Source: Exiguobacterium sp. s193
GTDB lineage: Bacteria > Bacillota > Bacilli > Exiguobacteriales > Exiguobacteriaceae
Length of the DNA stretch: 64,000 nt
Assembly: GCF_018618755.1 (NCBI RefSeq)
Contig: NZ_JACSMR010000005.1
Span: 62,001 to 126,000, forward strand
Reading direction: 5' to 3'
In this document: positions 36,049-45,419 of the stretch, in pieces
How positions within the stretch are numbered: position 1 is the stretch's first letter
Layout: every line of letters begins with the position of its first letter
Position numbers and translations under genes: made by a program
Notes under the pieces: model-generated
What the model saw: only the letters and a program-made list of their open reading frames with translations
Database searches by the model: none
Told to the model about the DNA's origin: nothing

Positions 36049-36090
36049 AAAAAACGACTCAGCTGACCAGGAATCGGTCGATCTGAGTCG
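36049..36090 (-). terminator. Terminator between rnjB and ftsK
   Basis: Stem CGACTCAG/CTGAGTCG extended by GACC/GGTC, then six Ts on the minus strand, immediately followed by the ftsK ribosome binding site AGGAGGAGG. Ftsk transcription needs readthrough or an internal promoter. Confidence 0.82.
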
Positions 36091-36099
36091 CTCACCTTG

Positions 36100-37764
36100 T
36101 TAAATCTCCATGATGATCGGTAAAATCATTGGACGACGTTTTGTCTGTTCATATAGATAAGAGCTTAGCTTATCTCGAATCAATGACTTCATCTCAGTCC
36201 AATCAAGTTCTCCGCCTAACTTGCCTTGCAATTGTTTTGCGACGATCCGGTTTGCTTCATTGATCATATCCTCAGATTCACGCATGTACACGAATCCACG
36301 TGAAATGATTTCTGGTCCTGAAACGATCGTCTTGTTCTTCCGACTGATCGTGATGACGCAGAGGACTACACCATCTTGCGATAAGAGACGGCGGTCGCGT
36401 AACACGATGTTCCCGACGTCGCCGACGCCAATCCCGTCGATCAAAACGTTTCCGGCATTCACTTTACGTGACATCCGGGCTTTTCGTTTCTCAAATTCGA
36501 CGACATCACCATTTTCGATGATAAAGATATTATTTGCATTGACACCAACCGTCTGCGCGAGACGACTATGTGCTTTTTGCATCCGGAACTCCCCATGAAT
36601 CGGTATAAAGAACTTCGGTTTGATTAAGTTGAGCATCAACTTCAAGTCTTCCGCGTGACCGTGACCCGACACGTGAACTTTACGTTGGTTATAAATGACG
36701 TTCGCTCCGGCACGGAACAGAAGATCAATCGTTTTCGAAACCGATTTCTCATTCCCTGGAATCGGTGACGCTGCGACGACAACGGTATCGTTTAGACGAA
36801 TGTTGACTTGTTTATGTGCATTGCGTGCCATCCGTGTTAATGCCGCCATCGGTTCCCCTTGTGAACCGGTCGTTAAGATGACGACTTGATTATCATCTAG
36901 GCGGTTGATTTCCGATAATTCAATCAATGTTTTTTGTTTAAAGCGCAAATAGTTCAAACGTTGCGCGACTTCGACGATATTGACCATGCTTCTTCCGACG
37001 ACCGCAACTTTCCGGTTGTTCGCTTCAGCAGCAGCAAATACTTGCTGCAAGCGGTGAACGTTCGATGCGAAGGATGCGACGATGACGCGACCCGGTGCCT
37101 CATAGATGACATCATTTAATTCAGAACCAACCGTCGATTCAGACCCAGACATACCCGGTCGCTCTGCATTCGTCGAATCCGATAAGAGGCAGAGGACACC
37201 ACGTTGCCCAATTGCTGCAATTTTCCCGAAGTCAGCTTGTTTGCCGTCGACTGGCGTGTAATCAAACTTGAAATCCCCCGTATGGACGATTGCGCCTTGT
37301 GAGGTTTGGATACATACCCCGACTGCATCCGGAATCGAGTGATTGACGCGGAAGAATGTGATGAAATGTCCCGCAACGGTTAATTTCGTCTTGGCATCAA
37401 TTGGACGAAGATCTGCCTTCTTCAATAAACCGGCTTCTTTTAATTTGATTTCGATCAACCCAAGTGTCAAGCGTGTCCCGTATACGGGTACTTTTAAGTC
37501 ACGTAAGACGTAACTGAGTGCACCGATATGGTCTTCGTGACCATGCGTGATGAAAATCCCTTGAATTCGTTCTTTATTTTCTTTTAAATAACTAATGTCC
37601 GGAATGACTTTGTCGATTCCGAGCATCTCATCTCCTGGGAACATCAAACCGGCATCGATTACGAAGATGTCTTCGTCGAGTTCGACGACGTACATGTTCT
37701 TACCGATTTCACCAGCTCCACCAAGAGCAAAGACGCTTACTTTTTCCGTCTTTTTCTTTGACAC
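36100..37764 (-). CDS. rnjB: Ribonuclease J (J2-like by sequence and position)
   Basis: 554 residues, metallo-beta-lactamase/beta-CASP nuclease that degrades and matures RNA from the 5' end. HGHEDH at 74-79, [45 protein letters not shown] and the C-terminal FLYEKTKRRPMI-like end are all present. The overall sequence ([23 protein letters not shown]) and its place beside spoIIIE are those of RNase J2, but the metal-binding motif is complete as in J1, while B. subtilis J2 as remembered has a degenerate HGHDEN. GTG start with GGAGG seven bases upstream. Confidence 0.9.
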   Translation of the reverse strand: MSKKKTEKVSVFALGGAGEIGKNMYVVELDEDIFVIDAGLMFPGDEMLGIDKVIPDISYLKENKERIQGIFITHGHEDHIGALSYVLRDLKVPVYGTRLTLGLIEIKLKEAGLLKKADLRPIDAKTKLTVAGHFITFFRVNHSIPDAVGVCIQTSQGAIVHTGDFKFDYTPVDGKQADFGKIAAIGQRGVLCLLSDSTNAERPGMSGSESTVGSELNDVIYEAPGRVIVASFASNVHRLQQVFAAAEANNRKVAVVGRSMVNIVEVAQRLNYLRFKQKTLIELSEINRLDDNQVVILTTGSQGEPMAALTRMARNAHKQVNIRLNDTVVVAASPIPGNEKSVSKTIDLLFRAGANVIYNQRKVHVSGHGHAEDLKLMLNLIKPKFFIPIHGEFRMQKAHSRLAQTVGVNANNIFIIENGDVVEFEKRKARMSRKVNAGNVLIDGIGVGDVGNIVLRDRRLLSQDGVVLCVITISRKNKTIVSGPEIISRGFVYMRESEDMINEANRIVAKQLQGKLGGELDWTEMKSLIRDKLSSYLYEQTKRRPMILPIIMEI

Positions 37765-37821
37765 AACATGACCTCCTATTTATATTCACTTTTCGTGAGC
37801 CGTCCACTTATCACTATCACT

Positions 37822-37850
37822 ATTCTAGCCGAACTTTGCCTTCCTGCCAA
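37822..37850 (-). promoter_or_regulatory. Promoter of rnjB
   Basis: TTGGCA (37850-37845), 17-base spacer, TAGAAT (37827-37822), 58 bases before the GTG. Confidence 0.6.
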
Positions 37851-37868
37851 CAACGGGACTAGGAAAAC

Positions 37869-37912
37869 TAAAAAAAAACGTCATACCGAATCAAAATACG
37901 TCCGGTATGACG
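37869..37912 (-). terminator. Terminator of the murE-femX-M15 operon
   Basis: Perfect 10-bp stem (37879-37888 with 37903-37912), 14-base loop, about nine Ts on the minus strand, five bases after the M15 peptidase stop. Confidence 0.92.
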
Positions 37913-37917
37913 GTTCG

Positions 37918-38580
37918 TTACGATTCAAGCAGCTGCTCGATTTCTTCTGTACGATTGGCTTTTTCTTGTTTACCCGGTCGGGCACCCGACTTCAGTTCAC
38001 TTAACGAATAATTGAAGTTCATCTCAAAGTGAGGGTAGTCAACGAATCGTTTCCAGTCCCCTCCCCATTCAAAACCAAGTGCCTTCCCGACATCTGCGAC
38101 TTCACGCCAATCACTTTTACCCGATTGGTTCCCGTCATAATCGACATCGTAGGAAATCTTGCCATCGATCATTTGCACGAAGTCAATCGCAAGACCATAG
38201 TTATGCATCGACTCTCCCCCACGTGCATTCGTCACGATATCACCTGACTTCGAACGACCTTGTGCATATAACGCATCTTGTTGTTTTTTTGTCCGGTACC
38301 CTTGTGTAACCCGAATATCGATGTTGTAGCAGGAGTGACTGATGCGAATTAAATCTTTTGCACCTGCTTCGACAGCCGGATGCAGTTGTTTTAGATTGCC
38401 ACGGCTTGCTGCAATCAGACGGTCTTCCCCCGCGCGGTCACGGGGGCAGCTATCGATCCCTAAATCCGGCTGATCAAGCAAAATCGACGGTAAACGGTTC
38501 GTCGAAGCGGCAAGAAACAATCCCACCGCGAACATCGCGAATAAAAACAATATCCAGGCAAAGATTGTTCCTCTCTTCAT
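37918..38580 (-). CDS. M15-family peptidase (D-Ala-D-Ala carboxypeptidase or CwlK-like endopeptidase)
   Basis: 220 residues with one N-terminal membrane anchor (about 7-26), so the catalytic part faces outside. Zinc and catalytic motifs: TQGYRTKKQQDALYAQGR, HNYGLAIDF (His and Asp ligands) and YPHFEM (third ligand). The spacing is that of the VanY/CwlK group that trims peptidoglycan peptides. Its ATG shares one base with the femX stop (TAATG), so it is made with MurE and FemX. Whether it cuts D-Ala-D-Ala or L-Ala-D-Glu bonds cannot be told. Confidence 0.85.
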   Translation of the reverse strand: MKRGTIFAWILFLFAMFAVGLFLAASTNRLPSILLDQPDLGIDSCPRDRAGEDRLIAASRGNLKQLHPAVEAGAKDLIRISHSCYNIDIRVTQGYRTKKQQDALYAQGRSKSGDIVTNARGGESMHNYGLAIDFVQMIDGKISYDVDYDGNQSGKSDWREVADVGKALGFEWGGDWKRFVDYPHFEMNFNYSLSELKSGARPGKQEKANRTEEIEQLLES

Positions 38581-39839
38581 TAGCGGCGGAACTTCTTCCG
38601 GAGTTTCTTCAAAATCGGCAGACCCGTTTCAAGTAACAAGTAGAGCGGTTTGTTCAAGACATAATCAAACTCCCCGACTTTTTCAACCATTTGGCTTCCC
38701 CAGCCTGATTTAAACGCATATAACCCTGCATAATGATCGTCCGGATCCGTCGACCCGCTGACACCACCGAAATCATACGTAAGGGCACCGTGGGCTTTCG
38801 CATACTGCATCATCGTCCATTGCATCAAGTGGTTCGGCATGAACTCACGGTATTCGTTTGACGATGCACCGTAAAGATAATACGACCGGCGTCCGGCAAG
38901 TGTTAACAGTCCTCCCGAGAGGATGACACCGTCTGGATACTTCGCGGCAATCGCCATCAATTCGGTTTTTGATTTCTCGGCCTTATCAATTTGCGCCGTC
39001 GTCTGTTCCAAACGATTATTGAGACTCTTGATTTTTTTCTCGGTCGTCTCTTTTTCGAGCTGACGGTGAATTTTTGTCAATTCACGGTCAGCTTGAAGTA
39101 ACAATGCTTCCGTACTTTCAAGGGCCTTCGCCGCGTCGAGTTTCGTCAAAAATAGCGCTGCATCGCCGTTCGGACGCAAGTTGTCATAAAGATTCTCAAA
39201 ATATGCGAGACCCCGGACAGAAAATCCGTCCCGCTCACCCGTCTCGACCATCAGCTTCGCAAATGTCTTCAGTTCATCACGACTCGCTTCGTAACAAACG
39301 ATTCCTTTTCGTTCTGCGAGCCGGACATTATATCGGAACTTCGAATGGAAACCGTCAAAAATTTCTTTTTCGGTTCCTTCAAGGTTCGTCTCCATCGTAA
39401 AGCGGGGTTGCGCATGGTCAAATCCACCGCCGAAACCGTTATGTTTAAATCCGAGTGCCATCATTTCTGTCAACAGTGTCGGATCTTCATCACGGTCAAT
39501 GTTCGGATCGATTTTAATCGCAATCGCTTTTTGTGATTTTGCAACAGCAATCGTCACGTCACGTAACGCCGTAACGGCATCCTTGTCGGCATAATCAACG
39601 ACAAAACCACGTGGTGCGTAACATAATGTAAAGGGAAGTTTCGGAACTTTTTTAAACAAGAGTAACGCGACGCCGACCGGTTGACCGTCGGCTGTTCCGA
39701 CGGCGACACGTTGATGTGTCCAACCCGTCGCTTGTTTTACTGCGCCCCATGCCGGTAACTGCAATAAGTCCCCTTTCGGATGCGTTTTGACAAACGTTTC
39801 AAATTGCTCAGTCGTTAATTCAAGTGGTTGATAATTCAC
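38580..39839 (-). CDS. FemAB/FemX-family peptidoglycan bridge aminoacyltransferase
   Basis: 419 residues. Two GNAT-like domains interrupted by a coiled-coil arm (about 245-300: LLQADRELTKIHRQLEKE and on), the layout of Staphylococcus FemA/FemX. Blocks LLQLPAWGAVKQATGW near the N-terminus and YGASSNEYREFMPNHLMQW and YDFGGVSG near the C-terminus mark the family. Such enzymes add amino acids from aminoacyl-tRNA to the lysine side chain of lipid II. A lysine-glycine bridge is described for Exiguobacterium, so glycine is a reasonable but unproven substrate. GTG start overlaps the murE stop. Confidence 0.9.
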   Translation of the reverse strand: MNYQPLELTTEQFETFVKTHPKGDLLQLPAWGAVKQATGWTHQRVAVGTADGQPVGVALLLFKKVPKLPFTLCYAPRGFVVDYADKDAVTALRDVTIAVAKSQKAIAIKIDPNIDRDEDPTLLTEMMALGFKHNGFGGGFDHAQPRFTMETNLEGTEKEIFDGFHSKFRYNVRLAERKGIVCYEASRDELKTFAKLMVETGERDGFSVRGLAYFENLYDNLRPNGDAALFLTKLDAAKALESTEALLLQADRELTKIHRQLEKETTEKKIKSLNNRLEQTTAQIDKAEKSKTELMAIAAKYPDGVILSGGLLTLAGRRSYYLYGASSNEYREFMPNHLMQWTMMQYAKAHGALTYDFGGVSGSTDPDDHYAGLYAFKSGWGSQMVEKVGEFDYVLNKPLYLLLETGLPILKKLRKKFRR

Positions 39840-41299
39840 TGCTTTTCCTCCAATTGGCGTATCATCTCTTTGACGAGTTCTTCTTCGTCGAGTGGTGTTT
39901 TTTCGTCACCAATGATTTGATATTTTTCATGCCCTTTTCCTGCTAGAATGACGATGTTATCGGGACGGGCGAGACTTGCCGCATAACGGACGGCTTCAAC
40001 TCGGTCACCGATTTCGACGAACTGGTCGTGTAACATGCCGGAAGCGATACCGGACGTAATCGACTCATACGACTCGAAGCGTGGATCATCCGTCGTCACG
40101 ACGACCGTTCCGGCATACGTCGAAGCAAGTTGTCCCATCATCGGCCGCTTCGTCACGTCACGGTTTCCTCCCGTGCCGATCAAGAAAACAATTTTTTCCT
40201 TCGGGACGTCGACAAGTGCCTTCAGACACTGTTCGATGCCGTCTGGCGTATGGGCATAATCGACATAGACATTATATCCCTCGATCGGCAAGCGTTGCAT
40301 CCGTCCTTTTGCCGGCTGAATCTGAGTGATCGCATTCGAAATCTCAGGTAAGCGGTAACCGAGTGATAACAAGATGCCTGTCGCGAGTAATAAATTGTAG
40401 ACGTTAAACCGACCGATGAATTGAACGGTCAATTCCACCGATTCATCTTGATAATCAATCGTGAACGTCGTCTCTTGAAGCGTCTGCGTGATGTTACGTG
40501 CCTGTAAATCAGCAGGCTGATCAATTCCGTACGTCAACACGCGTGCGCCCGTCATCATTTCAAACAGTTCGCTTGTCGCATCGTCAGCGTTCAAGACGGC
40601 GACTTTCTTATCGGACAGGCGTTGTCCGAGTTGCGCAAACAATAACCCTTTTGCCCGGGCATAGTTTTCGAACGTCTTATGGAAGTCGAGATGGTCGTGT
40701 GTTAAGTTCGTAAAACCCGCTACATCAAAATCTGCACCCGTGACACGGCCAAGTTCCAAACCGTGCGACGAGACTTCCATGATGACATCCTCGACACCTT
40801 CTTGATGCATCTGATGGAAAAAGGCTTGGAGTTCAGAACTTTGTGGTGTCGTATTTCGGCTCGGGACGACACGGTCACCAATCTTCACTTCGACCGTTCC
40901 AATGATTCCCGTCTTTCGCCCTAACTGTGCCAATACATCACGAACGATCGTCGTCGTCGTCGTTTTCCCGTTCGTTCCCGTGATGCCGATCATCCGCATT
41001 TTTTCAGACGGATAATCATAGAACTTCCCTGCAAGTTCGGCAATCGCCCGTGTCGTACTTCTGACAAGAATGACCGGAATCGTCACATCGAGTGTATGTT
41101 CCGCGATGATGGCGACGGCCCCTTTCGCTTCCGCTTGCTGGGCATACGCATGTCCATCCACTGTATAGCCTTTAATGGCAACAAATAATGTCCCAGGTTT
41201 CACGTCACGTGAATCTGTCGTTAATGAGCCGACTTCCGCATCTGCCATTCGTTCGATTTTTTGGACTTGAATGGCTTCGATTAATTCAACTAAATTCAA
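39836..41299 (-). CDS. murE: UDP-MurNAc-tripeptide synthetase MurE
   Basis: Adds the third residue (L-lysine or meso-diaminopimelate) to UDP-MurNAc-L-Ala-D-Glu. 487 residues. GTNGKTTTT (108-116), EVSSHGLELGR (175-185), NLTHDHLDFH (198-207), and the substrate-specificity loop DDPR at 404-407. E. coli-type DAP enzymes have DNPR, S. aureus-type lysine enzymes DNPA; this variant does not settle the choice. It lies outside the division cluster, as murE does in staphylococci, and forms an operon with the FemAB-type gene, which favours lysine. Confidence 0.92.
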   Translation of the reverse strand: MNLVELIEAIQVQKIERMADAEVGSLTTDSRDVKPGTLFVAIKGYTVDGHAYAQQAEAKGAVAIIAEHTLDVTIPVILVRSTTRAIAELAGKFYDYPSEKMRMIGITGTNGKTTTTTIVRDVLAQLGRKTGIIGTVEVKIGDRVVPSRNTTPQSSELQAFFHQMHQEGVEDVIMEVSSHGLELGRVTGADFDVAGFTNLTHDHLDFHKTFENYARAKGLLFAQLGQRLSDKKVAVLNADDATSELFEMMTGARVLTYGIDQPADLQARNITQTLQETTFTIDYQDESVELTVQFIGRFNVYNLLLATGILLSLGYRLPEISNAITQIQPAKGRMQRLPIEGYNVYVDYAHTPDGIEQCLKALVDVPKEKIVFLIGTGGNRDVTKRPMMGQLASTYAGTVVVTTDDPRFESYESITSGIASGMLHDQFVEIGDRVEAVRYAASLARPDNIVILAGKGHEKYQIIGDEKTPLDEEELVKEMIRQLEEKQ

Positions 41300-41361
41300 G
41301 GGGATTCCTTCTTTCTCGACAACTTGTTTTCTAGTTTACTTATTTCGCTTAAAACGCGATG

Positions 41362-42591
41362 TTACTCCGCTTCTTCTGCTTCCGGTAAGATGTACGCCTT
41401 AGCAGGTGGCGCTCCAAAGATGTGTGTAATCAACGCTTGTATGTCTTCTTTTGTGATGCGCTCGACCTCTTCGATGACTTCTTCTAATGTCGGGTGTTTC
41501 TCTAAATGAAGTTCGTTCCGTGCATTCCGGTTCATATGGCTCGACGTTCCTTCATTCCCAAGGATGAGCGACCCTTTCAGCTGCTCAATCCCATCTTCTA
41601 ATTCTTTATCCGTCAAGCCGTTTTCGAGCAATAATTTTACTTCAGCTTCTAAGACGTCTTCGACTTCTTGTAGCGTCTCATGTGACGTTCCGACATAAAT
41701 CGTAAACGTTCCATGATCGTCGAACGTCGTGTAGTAGGAAAAGACGGAATAGGCGAGTCCACGATCTTCCCGAATCGATTGGAACAAGCGGCTAGACATC
41801 GTCGCCCCAAAGGCATTGTTCAATAATGCAAGCCCCGGTAGGCGCTCATCCGTTGAATCGATTGCACGGAAATTATAACAAAGATGGACCTGTTCTGTAT
41901 CCTTTTCCTTTCGGATGACATCATTTTTTAATTCAGGTAACACAATCGGACGTGTTGCATCGCTGCGCGTCATGACACGGAATCGTTCCTTTACTTGGTC
42001 GACCAATGCATCCGTGACGTGACCTGCGATCGAGATGACGATTTGGTCCGGCGCATATGCCTGTTTCATATACTCCATGATCATCTGTCGGTTAATCCGG
42101 AGAACACTTTCCTCCGTACCGAGGATTGGCCGCGCCATGACATCCTCGCCATAAGCCGCGATCGCCAGTAGTTCATGGACGAGATCGTCCGGCGTATCCT
42201 CATACATTTTGATTTCTTCAATCACGACGCGTTTCTCTTTTTCGAGTTCTTCTTCGTCGAATGTCGAATCAAGGAACATATCCGCTAAGACGTCGAATGC
42301 CGTCGCCGCATGTTCATCTAATGTCTTGACGTAATAACACGTCTGATCCTTACTTGTGAATGCATTAATATTTCCACCAAGTCGATCGAAGTAAACCGCA
42401 ATCTCTTTTGCTGAAAACTGATTCGTTCCTTTAAAGATCATATGTTCAATCAAATGACTGATCCCATGTTCTTCAGGTGTTTCCGTTCGCGAACCGGCTT
42501 TGATGAAGATTCCTGTCGCTACACTCCGTGCGCTCGGCATCCGTTCGATGATAATCCGTACACCATTTTCTAGCTGTATCCGTTCGACCAT
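41362..42591 (-). CDS. mlpA: M16-family zinc peptidase MlpA (YmxG)
   Basis: 409 residues from ATG 42591 with AGGAGG eight bases upstream; the longer frame to 42666 includes the stem-loop after pnp. The inverted zinc motif HLIEH is at 46-50 (HxxEH), with a second ligand glutamate near 122-130 (FDEEELEKEKRVVIEEI). C-terminal half is the non-catalytic M16 repeat. In B. subtilis mlpA follows pnpA-ylxY; here ylxY is missing. Cytoplasmic; target unknown. Confidence 0.93.
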   Translation of the reverse strand: MVERIQLENGVRIIIERMPSARSVATGIFIKAGSRTETPEEHGISHLIEHMIFKGTNQFSAKEIAVYFDRLGGNINAFTSKDQTCYYVKTLDEHAATAFDVLADMFLDSTFDEEELEKEKRVVIEEIKMYEDTPDDLVHELLAIAAYGEDVMARPILGTEESVLRINRQMIMEYMKQAYAPDQIVISIAGHVTDALVDQVKERFRVMTRSDATRPIVLPELKNDVIRKEKDTEQVHLCYNFRAIDSTDERLPGLALLNNAFGATMSSRLFQSIREDRGLAYSVFSYYTTFDDHGTFTIYVGTSHETLQEVEDVLEAEVKLLLENGLTDKELEDGIEQLKGSLILGNEGTSSHMNRNARNELHLEKHPTLEEVIEEVERITKEDIQALITHIFGAPPAKAYILPEAEEAE

Positions 42592-42612
42592 AATAGTTTC
42601 CTCCTGAATCGG

Positions 42613-42662
42613 AAACAAGGTGGCTCTCGCTGCGACATCCGCACCGTTGAGCCACCTTGTTT
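42613..42662 (-). terminator. Long stem-loop between pnp and mlpA
   Basis: Perfect 14-bp stem (42613-42626 with 42649-42662), 22-base loop, with TTGTTT but no long T run on the minus strand. Weak terminator, attenuator or RNA-processing site. Confidence 0.6.
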
Positions 42663-42665
42663 TCA

Positions 42666-44885
42666 TTAGTTACGACGTGGTGGACGTTGTCCGTCACGTG
42701 GTGGGCGAGATCCTGTATCCCGACGTGGCGGGCGGTTGTCACGCTCTGTTTTTTTCTTTTCATCATATGCGGCACGGTCTTCTGCACTCATCCCTTCGAC
42801 AAGAAGGATTTTATGAGAGGCATTGACACGCCCTTTGTCATCGACTTCTGTGACACGGACTTTCAGTTTGTCACCAAGTTTAACGACGTCTTCCGTCTGA
42901 CCGACTCGATCGAGTGCAAGTTCAGAGATATGGACGAGCGCGTCTTTTCCTTTAAATAATTCGACGAACGCACCAAACTTCTCAATTCGGCGAACCGTTC
43001 CATCGAATTCTTCACCGATGACGACTTCACGGACGATGTCCTCGACCAATTGACGTGCCCGGTTAATGCCATCTTGATCCGTCGATGCGATAAAGACCGT
43101 TCCATCCTGGTCGATATCAATCTTGACGCCTGTTTCATCGATGATCGCATTGATGACTTTACCGCCGGGTCCAATCACATCACGGATTTTATCCGGATTG
43201 ATTTTGAGGGTAACGATTTTCGGTGCATATTTCGACAATTCGACACGTGGTTCAGCAATGACCGAATTCATGTGTTCGAGAATGTGCAAACGACCAAGAC
43301 GCGCTTGTTCGAGTGCTTCTTCAAGAATTTGACGTGTGATGCCACCAATTTTCATATCCATTTGTAAAGCAGTCACACCATCTTTTGTTCCTGCGACTTT
43401 AAAGTCCATGTCGCCGAGATGATCTTCCATACCTTGAATGTCAGTCAAAATCGAGTAGTTTTCGCCTTCTTTAATCAAGCCCATCGCGATTCCTGCGACT
43501 GGTGCTTTAAGCGGTACGCCGGCATCCATCATCGCGAGGATTGAACCACAGATTGAGGCTTGTGAAGACGACCCATTGGATTCAAGCACTTCCGACACGA
43601 GACGGATCGTATACGGGAAATCTGTTTCTGATGGTAAAACAGGTTGTAACGCCCGTTCTCCGAGTGCTCCGTGACCAATTTCACGACGACCTGGTGCACG
43701 CATCGGACGCGCTTCCCCAACTGAGAACGGTGGGAAGTTGTAGTGGTGCATAAAGCGTTTTTCTTCTTTTAGACCAAGTCCATCGATGATTTGTGCATCT
43801 CCGGCGACACCAAGCGTCGCGACAGACAAGACTTGTGTTTGACCACGTGTGAAGAGACCAGACCCGTGGGCACGTGGCAAGAGTCCGATTTCTGAGTCGA
43901 GCGGACGGATTTCAGCAAGCCCACGACCATCCGGACGGACTTTATCTTCTGTGATCAAGCGGCGGACTTCTGTTTTGACGAACTTATTTAACACACCGGA
44001 TACTTCAGCAAGTTGTGCTTCCGTGACCGATTCGTCTGCTGCGTAAAGATCGATATATTTTGAGATGACTTCGTTGATTGCGACGTCACGCGCTTGTTTT
44101 TCTTCGACTTGGACGGCAGTCGTCACTTCTGCTAACGCTTCCGTCTTCAGACGTGCAACGAGTGCCTCGTCAAACGATGATACCGTGTACGCAAATTTTT
44201 CTTTTCCGACAGCGGCAACGATTTCTTCTTGGAACGCAATCAATTCTTTAATGACATCATGTCCGAGTAAGATCGCTTCGAGCATCGCTTCTTCCGATAC
44301 TTCCTTCGCGCCTGCTTCAACCATGTTGACGGCATGTTTTGTACCTGCGACTTGCAAGTCGATATCACTTGCTTCAGCCTGGCTTGCTGTCGGGTTGATG
44401 ATGAACTCTCCGTCAACACGACCAATCGTCACGCCCGCAATCGGACCGTCGAATGGAATATCAGAGATCGAAAGCGCGATTGATGCGCCGATCATCGCTG
44501 CAACTTCTGACGAGTTGTCCGGATCTGACGAAAGAACAGTCGTCGCGACTTGGATGTCGTGACGGAAACCGTCTGGGAAGAGCGGGCGAATCGGACGGTC
44601 AATCAACCGTGATGTTAAAATTGCATTTTCTCCCGGGCGTCCTTCACGTTTCAAGAAGCCACCTGGAATTTTACCTGCTGCATATAATTTTTCTTCATAG
44701 TTCACTGTTAATGGGAAGAAATCTAAATCTTTCGGTTGTTTCGATGCAACGACCGTCGCGAGAACAGCTGTCTCACCGTAGCGAATCATCGCTGCCCCGT
44801 TCGCTTGTTTGGCCAATTGACCGATTTCGATTGTTAAAGGACGTCCACCGAGTTCGGTCGAAAACGTCTGTTTTGTTTGTGACAT
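42666..44885 (-). CDS. pnp: Polyribonucleotide nucleotidyltransferase (PNPase)
   Basis: 3'-5' phosphorolytic exoribonuclease and degradosome member. 739 residues from ATG 44885 (MSQTKQTF), with GAGGAG upstream. Two RNase PH-like domains (about 10-210 and 310-540; [22 protein letters not shown] and [15 protein letters not shown]-like blocks), a KH domain (about 555-615; [15 protein letters not shown]) and an S1 domain (about 620-690). The C-terminal tail is arginine and proline rich ([14 protein letters not shown]), as in Bacillus. Follows rpsO, which has its own terminator. Confidence 0.97.
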   Translation of the reverse strand: MSQTKQTFSTELGGRPLTIEIGQLAKQANGAAMIRYGETAVLATVVASKQPKDLDFFPLTVNYEEKLYAAGKIPGGFLKREGRPGENAILTSRLIDRPIRPLFPDGFRHDIQVATTVLSSDPDNSSEVAAMIGASIALSISDIPFDGPIAGVTIGRVDGEFIINPTASQAEASDIDLQVAGTKHAVNMVEAGAKEVSEEAMLEAILLGHDVIKELIAFQEEIVAAVGKEKFAYTVSSFDEALVARLKTEALAEVTTAVQVEEKQARDVAINEVISKYIDLYAADESVTEAQLAEVSGVLNKFVKTEVRRLITEDKVRPDGRGLAEIRPLDSEIGLLPRAHGSGLFTRGQTQVLSVATLGVAGDAQIIDGLGLKEEKRFMHHYNFPPFSVGEARPMRAPGRREIGHGALGERALQPVLPSETDFPYTIRLVSEVLESNGSSSQASICGSILAMMDAGVPLKAPVAGIAMGLIKEGENYSILTDIQGMEDHLGDMDFKVAGTKDGVTALQMDMKIGGITRQILEEALEQARLGRLHILEHMNSVIAEPRVELSKYAPKIVTLKINPDKIRDVIGPGGKVINAIIDETGVKIDIDQDGTVFIASTDQDGINRARQLVEDIVREVVIGEEFDGTVRRIEKFGAFVELFKGKDALVHISELALDRVGQTEDVVKLGDKLKVRVTEVDDKGRVNASHKILLVEGMSAEDRAAYDEKKKTERDNRPPRRDTGSRPPRDGQRPPRRN

Positions 44886-44968
44886 GCACAAATCTCCTCT
44901 CACTGCTATCCGTTTTTTCATTCAAATCTAATTATGTAGGTTCTTGCGCCAAATGTCCATGAATCGGC

Positions 44969-44998
44969 AAAAAAAAGAAACAGGAGACGATGCTCCTG
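44969..44998 (-). terminator. Rho-independent terminator after rpsO
   Basis: Stem CAGGAG/CTCCTG (extended by G-C), then TTTCTTTTTTTT on the minus strand, 25 bases after the stop. Confidence 0.85.
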
Positions 44999-45022
44999 CT
45001 TCCACTTGTCCTTTTAGTCGGA

Positions 45023-45292
45023 TTAGCGACGAAGACCAAGACGTTCGATCAATGAACGGTAACGAGCAACATCCTTGTTACGAAGGTATGTGAGCAAGTT
45101 ACGGCGACGACCGACCATTTTCAAGAGACCACGACGTGAGTGGTGATCCTTTTTGTGTGTACGTAAGTGATCGTTCAAAGTTGTGATCTGTTCAGTTAAA
45201 ACAGCAACTTGTACTTCCGGCGAACCAGTATCGCCTTGTTTCGTAGCATAAGCTTCGATAATTTCGTTTTTACGTTCTTTAGTGAGTGCCAT
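45023..45292 (-). CDS. rpsO: 30S ribosomal protein S15
   Basis: 89 residues, the family length, from ATG 45292 (MALTKERK) with GGAGGTGG upstream. Contains [17 protein letters not shown] and [26 protein letters not shown], the rRNA-binding face. It has a near-perfect promoter and a leader of about 90 bases that could fold; S15 commonly represses its own mRNA through such leaders. Confidence 0.98.
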   Translation of the reverse strand: MALTKERKNEIIEAYATKQGDTGSPEVQVAVLTEQITTLNDHLRTHKKDHHSRRGLLKMVGRRRNLLTYLRNKDVARYRSLIERLGLRR

Positions 45293-45299
45293 TGTCACT

Positions 45300-45384
45300 C
45301 CACCTCCATCTTTTAAATGACCGGATTGCCGAGCATCGGATGGTGAGACCTGATGCCAAGTCAATCGGCTGTACGTGATCGTAC
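45300..45384 (-). promoter_or_regulatory. rpsO 5' leader, possible S15 autoregulatory element
   Basis: About 85-90 untranslated bases between the promoter and the start codon, with short complementary stretches (GACTTGGCATCAGGTC and ATCCGATGCTCGG). Known S15 leaders exist in several Firmicutes; the fold here was not verified. Confidence 0.3.
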
Positions 45385-45390
45385 TGACTT

Positions 45391-45419
45391 ATCATAACGA
45401 ACCGCTATTCTTCTGTCAA
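45391..45419 (-). promoter_or_regulatory. Strong sigma-A promoter of rpsO
   Basis: TTGACA (45419-45414), 17-base spacer, TATGAT (45396-45391). The -35 overlaps the ribF stop codon. Confidence 0.85.
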
